Source: Pyronema omphalodes (taxonomy: Eukaryota > Ascomycota > Pezizomycetes > Pezizales > Pyronemataceae). Taken from it: a stretch of DNA of 64,000 nucleotides. The notes below the pieces were generated by a model. That model did no database searches. It saw only the letters and a list, made by a program, of their open reading frames with translations, and was not told where the DNA came from. Position numbers and translations under genes: made by a program. The stretch is from contig JAJJXM010000033.1 in the NCBI GenBank assembly GCA_024516155.1, forward strand, positions 496,001-560,000, given 5' to 3'. Positions 11,625 to 23,150 of the stretch are shown piece after piece (position 1 is the first letter of the stretch; each line of letters begins with the position of its first letter).

Positions 11625-12215
11625 CTAGTTGGCAACAACCTTACCAACAATGTTGTAACGGTTCGAGAAAAAGGTGTACCAATCATCCAAAACCTTAAGC
11701 TGCTGATCCGTAAGACCATCTAGGTTCGAGGTAGCATCTTCAGGCTTTGTAGAGGACATTGCGAGGCCACGGGATCCGTCTTTTCCAGCGAAAACTAAAG
11801 GGGGTGTTAGTTTATTTGGTCCAATTAAAAAAAAAAAAAAAAAAGGACTTCCTATAATTCCGTAGATTTTGATACTCGAGAAGACTCCTAAGGGAAGGAA
11901 ATTGGGGAGGGTGTAGCGGGGAGGGTAAAGTATAAAGGTAGAAATACCATTGTAAGAAGCCCCAGGAAGGTAGCTCTTATTTCCCGTAACATCAAAAACA
12001 GTTCCCTTGATAGCAACGTAAACCTTTCCAGCATCACGTCCTACATAACCAACCATCTCATCAGCAACTATCCCAGTCCATATCCATAGAAGAGAGGAGG
12101 GGAGCTTCATACCATCGGCAGCTGCAAGCTCCTCTAAGGTAATAGGATCATCTTTCGGGGGGTTAAGCTGAACGGGTTCCTTGGGCATGAAGTTTCCTGG
12201 AGCGGGGGCGGCCAT
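11625..12215 (-). CDS. Dap1-like cytochrome b5 / MAPR heme-binding protein
   Basis: Three exons on the minus strand: 12215-12113, 12040-11948, 11794-11625; introns of 72 nt (GTATGA...TAG) and 153 nt (GTATTT...TAG); 121 aa. Splicing restores AADGRDAGKVYVAIKGTVFDVTG and SYNVFAGKDGSRGLA, the heme-1/cytochrome b5-like core of the membrane-associated progesterone receptor family. Family members such as yeast Dap1 bind heme through a tyrosine and support P450 Erg11 in sterol synthesis; the tyrosine in GASYNVFAGKD is a candidate ligand. Unlike yeast Dap1 and animal PGRMC1 it has no N-terminal membrane helix, only a short Pro-rich leader. Both introns are multiples of three without an in-frame stop, so an unspliced message would still read through as 196 aa. 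Intron 2 contains an 18-nt poly-T run (poly-A on the plus strand near 11830). Confidence 0.88.
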   Translation of the reverse strand: MAAPAPGNFMPKEPVQLNPPKDDPITLEELAAADGMKLPSSLLWIWTGIVADEMVGYVGRDAGKVYVAIKGTVFDVTGNKSYLPGASYNGISTFILYPPRYTLPNFLPLGVFSSIKIYGIIGSPFFFFFLIGPNKLTPPLVFAGKDGSRGLAMSSTKPEDATSNLDGLTDQQLKVLDDWYTFFSNRYNIVGKVVAN

Positions 12216-12318
12216 GGTTGTTGCTTGTGTGTGTGTGTCTATCTTTTTAATCTTCCGTCTGTTGCTTTCGTAGTGATACCGAGCGAGTGGATTAGAGATG
12301 AACAGAAAAGGTGCTGGC

Positions 12319-12358
12319 GATAGAATGATAGAATGATAGAATGATAGAATGATAGAAT
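12319..12358. repeat. 8-bp tandem array, unit GATAGAAT
   Basis: Five perfect copies about 100 bp upstream of the Dap1-like start codon (that gene reads leftward). Each unit holds a GATA core, but the array may simply be a microsatellite. Confidence 0.85.
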
Positions 12359-13145
12359 ACCGTAGAGGTGTTCAGAAAGGGGAGCTATGATAATAGACAA
12401 GTTCGATGGCGCGCAGCTATGGAACGGCGGCGGCGGGGTAAAATGCCAAGCCCCCCCGGAAACTGTGGAGATTACCGAAACGTTACGAAACTGCTGATGC
12501 CTAGCAGGGTGTCAGGGTTCATTTATCGAGATGCAAGTGTGCGGGGTTTTGTGGATGCCACCACAACCGCACTTCATCAGCGCGATGTGTATAGAGATCA
12601 AGCTGTAGCTGTACATACCGTAGCTGTAAAGCGGATACTCGGGGATTCGGGGATTCGGGGATTCGGGAATACCGATCTACCGATCCATCGAAAATACCAG
12701 CGATGATGATGATGAAAAAAATCATCATAACTGATAATAAAACCACATACATACATAGAGTCCATACACAGAGTCCATACACACATACACACCTGCCCTG
12801 GTCATTATCATATTATCAAACTCGTATAATGGCATGGTGGTAGTTTATTATTCATCACCTATCACTCCCCCACTCACTCACTCGTTTAACCGACTCTGTA
12901 TACATAAACGGAATCGGAACCATGAGGCTGTATGTGCATAGATAGACTCATTTTTGAGCGATGGTGATATTTCGTTTCTGTGTTTCGTGGGAATTATGTA
13001 CGGGGGATAAGATCTCTAGAATCTATGTACAATCTACAATCTACATACCTTTCGTCTCGCTTTGATGCCTTGTCTAGGAATTAAGGATTAAGGATTAGGT
13101 ATGGACTGTAGCTGATTCTTTGGTTTTTGGTTTTTGATTTCTGAT

Positions 13146-13340
13146 TCGTTGCCGCGTTGCCTTGTGGCCTCATTCATTGCGTTGTTGCGTTGTTGCCTCA
13201 TTGCCTCATCGCGTTGTACCGTTGCTTGTTGCGTTGCCTCATTCATTGCCTCATTCATTGCCTCATTCATTGCCTCATTGCCTCATTGCCCCGTTGCCTC
13301 ATTCATTGCCTGGTTGCCCCGTTGCCCCATTGCCTCATCA
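13146..13340. repeat. Minisatellite of TTGCCTCA/TTCA modules
   Basis: About 20 imperfect copies of short TTGCCTCA, TTGCCCCG and TTCA modules. Each reading frame of this strand gives a Cys/His/Leu or Ala/Ser-rich artificial ORF. Confidence 0.8.
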
Positions 13341-13389
13341 ATTATCGGCCTCGGGCTCGGGATCGGGCTCGGAGTCGGCGTGGTTCGGA

Positions 13390-13547
13390 GTCAGCATCAT
13401 CGAAGTCGCAGTCGGCATCAGCATCGGAGTAGCATCAGTATCGGCATCGACATCGGAGTAGCATCGGCATCGACATCGGCACCGTCATCGACATCGGAGT
13501 AGCATCAGCATCGGCATCAGCATCGTCATCGACATCGGCATCGGAGT
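13390..13547. repeat. Hexamer-based minisatellite (ATCGGC/ATCGAC/AGCATC)
   Basis: Interspersed 6-bp modules with a higher-order spacing of about 30 bp (GGAGTAGCATC recurs). It directly follows the previous minisatellite. Confidence 0.75.
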
Positions 13548-14004
13548 ATCCAGCCTCCAAGACCCGATCAAGCCAGATCCCGCTCCGGGCCCTCCTCCTC
13601 GCAACCGAAACGGTACAGATAGACTTGTCTATAACGATGATAACGATGTCGCCTATAGCGGGAATTTTCTTTGATGTATGTATGTAGGTAGGCACGAGTA
13701 TGTAGGTATGTACACTGATGATGATGATGATGGGAGCGCTGAAAGTAGGTTTGCGTAAGTATGTATGTATGGATGTACAGTATGGATGTACGGTATGCTT
13801 TCGCCTCGCGCCTCGCTCCTCGCAATGTATCCGGGTTTTGATGGTGGGATTTATTTGTAGATACGGAAAATGATAGAGAAATGATGGATATATAAAACAG
13901 AAACAACGTAGAAACAACGTAGAAACGAGCTGCTTTTTAGGGGTAGGTAGGTATATCTATATGATCGCTTGATTATATAGTATGATATACTGTACGAGGT
14001 GCTG

Positions 14005-14065
14005 GACAAAAGTGACCGTCACCCCGCGCGGCGCTTAGCACAGAAAAGTGACGGTCACTTTTGTC
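14005..14065. repeat. Perfect 18-bp inverted repeat
   Basis: The left arm GACAAAAGTGACCGTCAC (14005-14022) and right arm (14048-14065) are exact reverse complements with a 25-bp GC-rich spacer. The right arm, with the four bases before it, is itself nearly palindromic (AAAAGTGACGGTCACTTTT). It could be a transposon-end remnant or a dyad protein-binding site. Confidence 0.8.
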
Positions 14066-14239
14066 ACGGTACCGTATACCAACCGTACCATGAAACATGA
14101 AACATGAAACTCAAAACTCAAAACTCAAAACTAAACAACTGATACCCATAACCATACATACCCATACATACATAACCCATGATGATCCATGATAACCCAT
14201 CAATTATCGATTATCGATATGCACACGCACTCGGCACTC

Positions 14240-14440
14240 CCATTATTTTTTCCCCCCATTATTTTCCTTTCCCCCCATTATTTTTCCCCCCATTATTTTT
14301 CCCCCCATTATTTTTCCCCCCATTATTTTTCCCCCCATTATTTTTCCCCCCATTATTTTTCCCCCCATTATTTTTCCCCCCATTATTTTTCCCCCCATTA
14401 TTTTTCCCCCCATTATTTTTCCCCCCATTATTTTTCCCCT
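14240..14440. repeat. 15-bp minisatellite, unit TTTTTCCCCCCATTA
   Basis: About 12 near-perfect copies from 14266 plus one degenerate copy at the left edge. Because the unit is a multiple of three, all frames stay open, producing spurious ORFs on both strands. Confidence 0.92.
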
Positions 14441-14589
14441 GATTACTTTAATCTAATCCAATCCAATCCCATCCTATCCTCCCCCCCCTCCCCCCCCACA
14501 ACGTAACTCCTCCTGGAATGAGTATAGTATGGTATGTATCACCATACTTACTTTGACAGCTGTCTTAGAGCTGTCTTAGAGCTGGTTCC

Positions 14590-14712
14590 TCGTCTATCAC
14601 CCATCCCGTCTATCACCCATCCCCCATCCATCCCGTCTATCACCCATAACCCACCCATCCCGTCTATCACCCATAACCCATCACCCATCACCCATAACCC
14701 ATAACCCATCGC
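14590..14712. repeat. Mixed minisatellite CGTCTATCACCCAT and CCCATAA
   Basis: A 14-bp unit grades into CCCATAA/CCCATCA 7-mers. The 7-mer is the reverse complement of the TTATGGG unit found again near 63.1 kb. Confidence 0.75.
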
Positions 14713-16542
14713 TCAGCCTCAGCCTCAGCCTCAAGTAATCTCACCCCTCACCCCGTTTCATATCACCAATTAAGGTAAACCAATCGTACTATCACCATCC
14801 TTGACACCTTGGAAATTCCCGGGTATTGAGTCTATAATCTAGAATCTACAATTACGCGGCTTCTCAGCGGGCGAGCTCATGTATTTATCTTTAAGGAATT
14901 AGATACTAGCTGGTGGCACGGATCATGGTATTACTTGTTGCTTGTAGTTTGTAGCTTGTAGTTTGTTGCTTGTAGGTATAGATAGGTATAAGGGGTACGG
15001 GGGAACGGGGGTTGCTGTGGATATTTTTGTTTTTTGTTTTTTGTTTTTTTTTTTTTCTGGGGAAAAAGTAAAAAGTAAAATGTGGAGGTCTGGTCTGGAG
15101 GTTTGGAGCTTTGGCTGATCTATTGTTAATGGCGATGGCAATGGTAATGATAATGAAAAAAAGGCGGGGTTTTACTGATTCCGATTTGATGTGATTTGAT
15201 GTGATTTGATGTGATATTATGGGCTTGTTTCTTGGGATTTTGATTGGTGTTTTTCGTGTTGGTTATGGGTACAGACTGTATGAGATTCTTGGGTATGGGG
15301 GGTTTGATAAGGATGATGAAGATGAAGATGAAGACGCTGGATGATGGATGCAGGTGGTTTGGTTGTGGTTGCCAGGTGTCAGGTGTCAGGTACATCAATA
15401 TCACATTACGTTTATCAATAGAGATATTCAGGTACAGGTACGTAATAAGTAATAAGGTACCAATGATGTTGAGCGCCTACATAATCATCGTCAAGTCAGG
15501 GAGTGATAGAGTGAGTGAGTGAGTGCATCATCACCCTGTCGCGATGGGCTGGCCATCTCCAACGCCTGTCATTATTGCTTTTTCTCATTACTTTTTCCTC
15601 TTCCAAGCCGCTCTTGGTATTGGAACTTAAGCTGGTGGTTGTCCACGCGGCGACCAAGCCGCGCGACAGCTCTATTGGCATTTTCAAATTTATCTCGAGA
15701 CTCGGCGGCGCCTCCTTCGAATTTTTTTAGGTTCATAACATTTCGCATTTCGAATTTCGCATTTCGCATTTCGCATTTCACCCTCGATCGTCCGCCCGCC
15801 CTCGCTTCTATAACGTACGGTCGTAACTGGGCTTTTTTTCGCTTTTTACCTCGCTTTACATACATACAGCAATACCATATTTCACTTTACTTTATTTCCC
15901 CCCTCCCCCAAAACCCCCTCCCCCCCCCTCCTCAACCGCCTGAGCACGTTTCGCATATCTCTAATCCAACGCATCAGCAGCAGCAGCGGCGAGCGCTGAA
16001 CAACGAACGACGAACCCAAAAGTGCACGCACGGACACCAAACCAAACCATTAACCATTAACCATTGAGCGAGGGAGGGAGGGAGGAGAGCCAACCCCCAA
16101 TTCATACCATCCCATACCATCCCATACCATACCAACCAACTCCCGGTTGGCCTCCAAACAATATCACCGGCGGTATCAGGGGGGCCGGAGGGTTCATCTT
16201 CATCTACAGTCTCTCACTATCGCTCACTATCGCTGGCCATCGCTGGCTATCGCTGCGTATTTCCCGACATTTGACACCGACACCGACACCGACACCGCCA
16301 TAACATCCCCCATACCCCATACCATCTGCAAAATTCCTGAACGCGGTATTTCCGGGCGCATCCCGCAAAAAAAAAATAGGTTCGAAGCTCAGCTCGAAGC
16401 TTAAAGTCGCGTAGCACATACCGAGTCTACCAACCCCCGTGGGTTCCCAGCAGCAGCAGTAGCAGCAGCAACCCGAACCCGTCGCCCGTCGCCCCTCGTC
16501 ACCTCCAACCCACCTCGAGGTTTCCCCTCCCAAACCCTCACA

Positions 16543-17214
16543 ATGTCAATAGCCTCCCTCTGCAGTGCCTTCACCTTCTACATATTTTCCTGCGGATGTT
16601 TAGTATCGACAGTTCCCGCAGCCGACCCATCCAACGTCGCCTCCGCGTCGTTATGGCGAGAAGAAATCGAGAACCAACCCCAACGCCTAACCACCAGTTA
16701 CTCCTCACGACCACGGTCCAGTACACGTACCGGCACCTGGCCGAAACCATCAGCACGAGATGGAGCAAGATCTGCCGCCGGAAGCGTGATATCAACTCAA
16801 CCTTCTACTCCATCTATGCTCAGTAGAACGTCTTTGTCACCTGCGCATCCCCCCCCGGTGCTGCAGAGAACTAAACAACCTCCGCCGGTTTTGAGTCCGC
16901 CGAGGAAAGAGGATGATGCGAGCTGGATGGTCCTGCCCCCGCCGTCGCAGAGGGAGATCAGTAGTTTGAATAAACAGATTAATCAGAAACGGGCGAGGTT
17001 ATCGACGATGGGGATGGAGAATAGGGTTGCTGGTGGAGGTTGGGAGAGAGGGAGGTATAAAGAAGGGGTACTGGAGGAGTTGGATATGGACTCGAAACCA
17101 CCGCCGAGTAGAGGCGGGAATGGATCTACGAGAAAGAAGGGGCTGCAGAGAATGGGAACGGAGATGAGTGGGAGAAGTGAGGAGGCGTTGGTTAGGGGTA
17201 TTTCGGCTAGGTAA
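16543..17214 (+). CDS. Hypothetical low-complexity protein, possibly secreted or anchored
   Basis: Single-exon frame of 223 aa. The first 27 residues are hydrophobic with small residues at the end (STVPAA), like a signal peptide or anchor. The rest is Ser/Pro/Arg-rich and basic: a Pro-rich block (HPPPVLQRTKQPPPVLSPP), then a more protein-like stretch with SWMVLPPPSQREISSLNKQINQ, then a basic tail. Amino-acid composition and the long C/T-rich leader favour a real gene. An overlapping second frame (16596-16826) weakens certainty over the first third, where an unrecognised intron or a different start is possible. I do not recognise the family. Confidence 0.5.
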   Translation: MSIASLCSAFTFYIFSCGCLVSTVPAADPSNVASASLWREEIENQPQRLTTSYSSRPRSSTRTGTWPKPSARDGARSAAGSVISTQPSTPSMLSRTSLSPAHPPPVLQRTKQPPPVLSPPRKEDDASWMVLPPPSQREISSLNKQINQKRARLSTMGMENRVAGGGWERGRYKEGVLEELDMDSKPPPSRGGNGSTRKKGLQRMGTEMSGRSEEALVRGISAR

Positions 17215-19297
17215 CTAGGGGAATATGGAAATGATATTAAAAAAAGGGAAAAATTTGGAAGAGTAATGAAGCGCAAGGAAGGGGAAATAGGGAATAGGGA
17301 ATAGGGAATATGGAATAGGGTCATCGAGCGAATGCGAGAATAGAGGGAATACAGGAGTAAAGGGAATACGGTGATTGGGGAAACCGAGGCAAGGAAATCC
17401 GAAGAAATCCCAGGATCAGAGGGGCAGGGAGAAAGAGCATTTCCTCGCCCCAGAACTTCGACAACAAGAGACAGGCAATTATCACAGAAAGGAATACTTC
17501 TGTATAAAGATACAACACTACAACAACTACAACATGATAAACGGAGGATACGCAAATAAGTGTAACACTACGATCAGCGATTAGCGATTACGGAATGGAA
17601 CGGTTACCTACACCACACTGCACTGCACTGCACGGCATGACATGGCATGGAAAACTAGGAATAGGAATAGGAGTAGGGAATCAGAAGCGGCGGCGGGGGG
17701 GTGGGGGGTGGCGGGGGGGGTTAACGATTCCCACCAAATTCCCATCGAATTCTCACCAAGCTCCCATCATCCGTTCCCACCCTGGATCAAGAAAACTATT
17801 CAAAGCGCGCGCGGGGGGCGGAAGAGAAGAGGGATTCCGAGATGTCAGTATTGGGATGTCAGTACTTGGGATATGAAGTAGCAGTAACAGTAGCAGAGTA
17901 AAACTTCATCATTATTATTGGGCTTCGGTTTCGGGATTTCTTTTATGCAGTTTCTTTTTTTTTGTTTTTTATGCAGTTTCTTTTTTTTGTTTTTTTTGTT
18001 TTTCTTTTAGGCTGCTTTTTTTTTCTTTGTCTTTATCTCTATTTACGGTCTTTTGTTTTTAAGGCATTGTAACGCTTTCTTATCCTTATCCTTATGCTTT
18101 CTTATCCTTATGCTTCTTATGCTCTTTTTAGCATTGGGTTTTTACGTATTTGTTACTGTTAACTGTTTTACTGTACTATTTTTTTTTTTTTCGTTTTAAG
18201 CATTTTTTTCGTTTTAAGCATTTTTTTCATGAGCATTATTCCGGCGTCTTGCCTTTTTTCCATCTTTTTCTTGCCTTCTTGTCTTCTCGCCTTCTTGCCT
18301 TCTCGCCTTCTCGCCTTCTCGCTTTTTTATTCCATCCTACATTATTTTTTCTTTTCTTTTTTCTTTTCTTATTGCTTTGTCCCTTTGTTTTTTCTTATCC
18401 CTTTGTCTTCATTCCTTTGTCTTTGTCTTCATAACGCAGCTACTATATTAACTTTTATGACTCTTTTCTTCTTATCTTCTTATCTTCGGCTGTATTCCCT
18501 TATCTTCGGCTGTATTCCCTTTTCTTTTCTTTCCAGCTTCTCATTCGAACGGGGGTATTAGTAGGTCTACGGATATTAGTACTGCCTTGTTAGGAATTCT
18601 GATATTGTTCTTGTTCTTGTTATTATTCTTATCATCATTATCATTATCATCTACGCACAGCAGGGAGGAAGGAAGGACAGCAGGAAAGAAGGAAAGAAGG
18701 AAAGGAAGGAAAGGAACTGGATATTCATTGTAAACTAATACGTTACCGACTTTATGTAAATACTTATGAAAGAATCGGGAGGGGGGATACATTATTTTTC
18801 CTAACTTTTGTTTTTTGGCGTCGATAACATCCCCGAAACCTCCTCATCACTATCACTCGGGCGTATCACTCGTGCGAACCAATCATCATCCATCAAAATT
18901 ACGTCTAATAGTCAGAGCACCACTGGCGGACGGATATTGCTCTAATATAATCGCCACCCCGCAGCTAGATCGATAAACGAGCTTCATTAGTCAAATCACC
19001 GGTAGCGGAATCACGCACGGAAAACTTATTTTAGATCCCCCATAAATAAATATATTTCTACTCGATAACCAACCAACTCTAAAGCAACCAGAACCCATAT
19101 ACAAGTCCACGCCAATTACATCCAAACTCCCTCATCAAACACCATGTATACAAGCATTACCGAGCACGCTGTGCCATACAAAACGCCGGTTACCCAACAA
19201 GTAGTGTCGAATCACAATCAAATACTAATCAGTTTAACCTAAGCGGGGCCTTGAGTGTCTCAATCTTTGGCCCATCTTCCTTTGACGCAGGCTGCTT
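17215..19297. other. Intergenic, poly-T and CTT-rich tracts
   Basis: No gene seen. 17930-18520 on the plus strand is dominated by T runs and TTCTTGCC/TTCTCGCC repeats (18267-18320), and 18655-18720 is a GGAAGGAAA-type purine tract. The minus-strand DUF7918 gene ends at 19298. Confidence 0.55.
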
Positions 19298-20594
19298 CTA
19301 CTCAGACTGCTTCGACTCAGGCTCCTTTGATTCCGACTGCTTCGACTCGGGCTGCTTCGACTGACCGTCTCCCAATATATCCGAGCTCTGTCCATCACTG
19401 ATTGGTGAGACCGCATGCTCGCTCGGAGTCTCTTCTTTAATGGTTTCCGACAGTCCAGGCTCCTGGCGTCTCTCCTCGTGCGTCTGAACTACAGGTGTTT
19501 GCTTAAGCTGCTCCAACTTACTTCTGACTGCTTGAATCTGCTCCGATTTTTCGGGGGCATTATCTGCCATACCGAAAGCCTGCTCCAGCCTCTGCAGCTG
19601 CTCTTCAATATAGGCCGGTACATGAGATACCGACAATGGAGGGGCCGTCTCGGGACGAGTGGTCTCAGCTCCAAGTCTGGCATTGTCCCCAGCATTGTCC
19701 TCAGATGGTCGAGTTGAAGACAGTTTCTCCTCCAAATACTTCTTTCCCCTCGAGATGGACTGGTAGAGTGAAGACTTGCGGGTAAGGCTTCGGCTTAGTG
19801 GTCTAGGAACAGGAGAGCTAGGGCGACTCAAGGAGGGCCAATGGCCAATCCGAGTACGCTGCATAAACTTCTGAGAGCGGTAGTAAAAACGAAAGTATGC
19901 AAAAGGTTCATCCTCTGGGTCAAGGTTTCTGAAAGTATATCTGTTTCAAGTTAGAAGCTTTCAGTAGTAGAAATAGGAATGACCCACCTGACAGTCTTGT
20001 TGGCTGGCATAGATGCTCCAAGTCGGACAGTATGGCTGATACCTCTCTTCTTCAATGATCCACCATGGGATCCAGGAGCGATTGACTCGGGAGTAATGGC
20101 ACCAGGCCACTCACCAAGCTTTTCAGCACGATAGACCTTGCATTCGATAGTCCCAGCTGCACCCGAAGCATTCTTCGAGCCAATGTCCTTACCCTTCTCC
20201 TTGTCCAGCAAGGTGAAGAAGACATCTCTCCGGTACACATTGCCTGCATCGTCCTTTCCGTACTGAGAGGTAATGGAAGACTTCATTGGACCGACAGATG
20301 GTGGTCCTTCGCCCTTGGTTGCTAGAGGGAACTGAGTATCCACACGGTGACCATCGACATGAAACTCCACCGAAAATCCTTGGGCGGCAATTGGCTTGTC
20401 GATTGAATAATTGAGCCAAAACTGGCGACCGCTGCTATAGGGGAATTAGTAAAAACTCTAATAGAAGAAATTGGTGATACATACTGTGCGGTGACGAAGC
20501 AGCTGACTCCACCGGGAAACTCGTCAACCCCAAACTCCTCAAGCGGACCGTCGTGTGTCCCGATAGAGGCGGTAACTCCGTTAATGGTGGGCAT
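19298..20594 (-). CDS. DUF7918 domain protein
   Basis: Three exons on the minus strand: 20594-20485, 20434-19988, 19940-19298 (donors GTATGT and GTGGGT; acceptors TATAG and ACAG); 399 aa. The second exon could instead start 3 nt later at a CAG, changing one residue. The first 220 residues form the compact domain found in many ascomycete and basidiomycete proteins of unknown function: VTASIGTHDG, SVEFHVDGHRVD, FFTLLD, IECKVYRAEK, and after the last splice RYTFRNLDPEDEPFAYFRFYYRS. The C-terminal half is low complexity: a Ser/Arg-rich patch, a coiled-coil candidate (YIEEQLQRLEQAF, then RSKLEQLKQ), and an acidic-basic tail of SKQ(P/S)E repeats. No catalytic motif is evident. Function unknown. Confidence 0.8.
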
Positions 20595-21998
20595 GCCTGG
20601 TTGGATGAATTATAGAAATGAACGTTGATACAAAATTAAACAAGTAGATTTGAAAGCGAGAACAGGCTGCGTGAGTATGTTGGGAAGTGGAGGTTGAAGA
20701 ACTCAAACAGAGGGGGCCGGAAGAGGTGTGTCGGTTGCAGCAGCGAGCTTCAAACAAGCAGCTCCGCGAAGAAACATCCTCCATCATTCTCCAATTCTCT
20801 TCCTGTCCTTGCTTCCATCTCCATCTCCTTTCCGCCGCCTGATACCTGCGCATGCGCGCCGAGTGATATTTGGTTGAACGTCGACGTAGGCATGCGAAGG
20901 CAGCCGGCTCTCTGCTAACTGCAAATACTCCACGGAAACAGCAGTATTCCCGCTATACAGTTCTAGCTCATCTACCGACTCCCCTCAGTTTATCCTGTCG
21001 TAAAATTCACTATTGGTGAAACTCAAAAAGGAGCCTCAAGACCCCCCATCGAGAGTAGTTGATGATGACTTCTTCAGGACAAGATTCTCAAGACCACCGG
21101 TGCGCACGAGTGGTCCGTGCAGCGGCTGTTCCTGCTTTTCCTGCCTCATACAGTGATTACCCGTCGCAGCTCGCCAACTAGCACCCTTCTAGAGCTCCAC
21201 TAGGTTTCGAACGAGGCTCTTTCATCGTCCCTTTCAGTTTAGAGGATCCCATTAGCCCGCAAAGACCCGCCAGCGCGTGCCCCTCCGTCAGGGCTTCTTC
21301 TCCCAGATCGATATATATATCTACGAAGGCCCTATGCATCTGATATCGTTGGCTGTAGTTACCGCTTCAGCTGCGGCTGGCCCAGATACTAAGCAGAGCT
21401 TCGTCAAAAACTAAGCAGACTTCCATCGCCGCCGCCGACAGGCATCGGTCTTCTATCACTGCATCACAGACATCCGCAGACAAAACACCAAAATGTAAAG
21501 ACTCGTATATAGTTCTGCCATCATAGCGTTTAAACAAAATTCTATACGATTCTTGCATAAAAATATTGGTCGCTTCAAGTTTAAATATGCGGTGTTGCAT
21601 TGGCTGCTTGCTTGCTATGCTCATGCTGTGGATGATGCACGTTAGTTCTGAACACCTTGCTTCTTCGCCTCCTCGTTACTACTGTTTGTGAGCTCACGGC
21701 ACCGCTCGCTCGAGTACCTCGACACCTGTCCCTTCCCCTCCCCTCAACTGTCCTCCACGCAGTCCATTCCCACGGATTCACAGCTCTCTGCAGCTCCCAG
21801 CACGCTCAAATAACCCAAATCCCTAGCCCGACTTCCACTCTCGTGTGCTCACTACTCCTTCGGTTGTCGACTGGTCTTCTTGAGTTTAAATCCGCCACCC
21901 CTGTCCCAACCCAACAGCACCCTTCGAGAGCTGCTCTTTCTTCCATCTTTCAACACATCCAGAAGATCACCGTCACCTACGCGAAGCTCAATTCCACA
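20595..21998. other. Divergent intergenic region
   Basis: 1.4 kb between the divergent DUF7918 and Erv29-like genes. The right 300 bp are C/T-rich and likely contain the leader of the Erv29-like gene. No other gene was found; ORFs at 21657-22172 run into the next gene in other frames. Confidence 0.55.
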
Positions 21999-23150
21999 AT
22001 GTCGCAAATCAGAGGAACTGCTGGGTACCATCTCGGTCCCGACCATCGTCCATTTGGAGGCCCTTCAATGTCAGCTGCAACTTCAGACCCGTCTCCCTTG
22101 GACGCCATCCGGACGCAGACGAGCAAGATTGAGGATATGCTAGATACTATTGCTGAGCCTATTAAGCCGTAAGTTGCCAATAACAACCCATCGATATCGT
22201 CTACTTTATGATGTCATGCCCTTCAGTTACACCCAGCTAACCTCTACAGCTATCTTCCTGCTATTGGACGTTTCTTGATTGTCGTCACCTTCCTCGAGGA
22301 TGCTCTCCGTATCATTACGCAGTGGAGTGACCAGCTCGCCTACCTCCGTGATTACCGACGCAGTTAGTTACCATCGCTAATATTTCTCGGTTACACATGT
22401 TGACAAGCTTCATAGTTCCATGGGGATTCACGCATCTGTTTTTGGGTTTGAACGTCATCGCTATGCTTTTTGGATCAACAATGGTTATCATGCGTCGTCG
22501 TTCTGAGTGGGCTGTTGGAGGACTTCTCGCTGTTGTTGTTGCTCAGGCAGTTGGATACGGACTTATCTTCGACTTGAACTTCTTCCTCCGTAACCTTTCC
22601 GTCGTCGGAGGATTGTTGATGGTCTTCTCCGACTCTTTCCAGCGCAGAAAGTTTGCCTTTGCTGGTCTTCCCTCGCTTGGAGATGAGAAGGACCGTAAGG
22701 TTTACTTCCAGCTTGCTGGACGTGTCCTCCTTGTCTTCTTGTTTGTTGGATTTGTCTTCTCCGGAGAGTGGTCTATCTCCCGTATCTTGGTTTCCATTGT
22801 CGGACTTGTTGCTTGTGTCATGGTTGTCGTTGGATTCAAGGCTAAGTTGAGCGCCGTCTTGCTCGTTGTTATTCTCAGCATCTTCAACGTGTTGATCAAC
22901 AACTTCTGGACTGTCAGTATCCCTGTTCTTGATCTATTTTTACCTTGCTGACATCCTTACAGCTCCACCCCCACCACCCCCACCGTGACTTTGCCAAGTA
23001 CGACTTTTTCCAAATTCTCTCCATTGTGTAAGCCAATTTCCCCCTCGACGTATCTACACAAAAGCTAACTGAAGCAGTGGAGGATTGGTCCTCCTTGTCA
23101 ACATGGGCCCCGGCTCATTGTCAGTCGATGAGAAGAAGAAGGTCTACTAA
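21999..23150 (+). CDS. ERV29: Erv29/SURF4 family ER cargo receptor
   Basis: Five exons: 21999-22168, 22250-22362, 22416-22912, 22963-23027, 23078-23150; 305 aa, all junctions in frame, with clear branch sites (GCTAAC, CTAAT). The soluble N-terminus (about 60 aa) leads into LPAIGRFLIVVTFLEDALRI and then YLRDYRR, both diagnostic of SURF4/Erv29, followed by six to seven hydrophobic segments. The ending MGPGSLSVDEKKKVY has lysines at -4 and -3, a KKXX COPI retrieval signal. Family role: multispanning receptor that loads soluble secretory cargo into COPII vesicles and cycles between ER and Golgi. Length matches yeast Erv29 (about 310 aa). The fourth exon encodes the conserved His-rich loop (LHPHHPHRDFAKYDFFQ). 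Confidence 0.95.

Larger units (their letters stand above)
12216..16542. other. 4.3-kb intergenic region dominated by minisatellites
   Basis: No convincing gene. ORFs here are translations of tandem repeats. The stretch 15500-16540 is C/T-rich with CCCCTCCC tracts (about 15900-15935) and is probably the promoter and leader of the plus-strand gene at 16543. Confidence 0.55.

Noticed and set aside
13088..13502. Several Cys/His/Leu or Ala/Ser-rich ORFs on both strands
   Set aside because: They translate the TTGCCTCA and ATCGGC minisatellites and have no independent support.
14179..14506. ORFs with FPPL, HYFSP and MGGKI repeats
   Set aside because: They are translations of the 15-bp minisatellite in different frames, open only because the unit is a multiple of three.
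10501..14712. CRISPR-like repetition
   Set aside because: The repeats are contiguous short tandem units without unique spacers, in a eukaryotic genome.
21657..22172. 171-aa plus-strand ORF overlapping the Erv29-like first exon
   Set aside because: Its last part is the correct exon 1 frame; everything before the ATG at 21999 is C/T-rich leader without family similarity.
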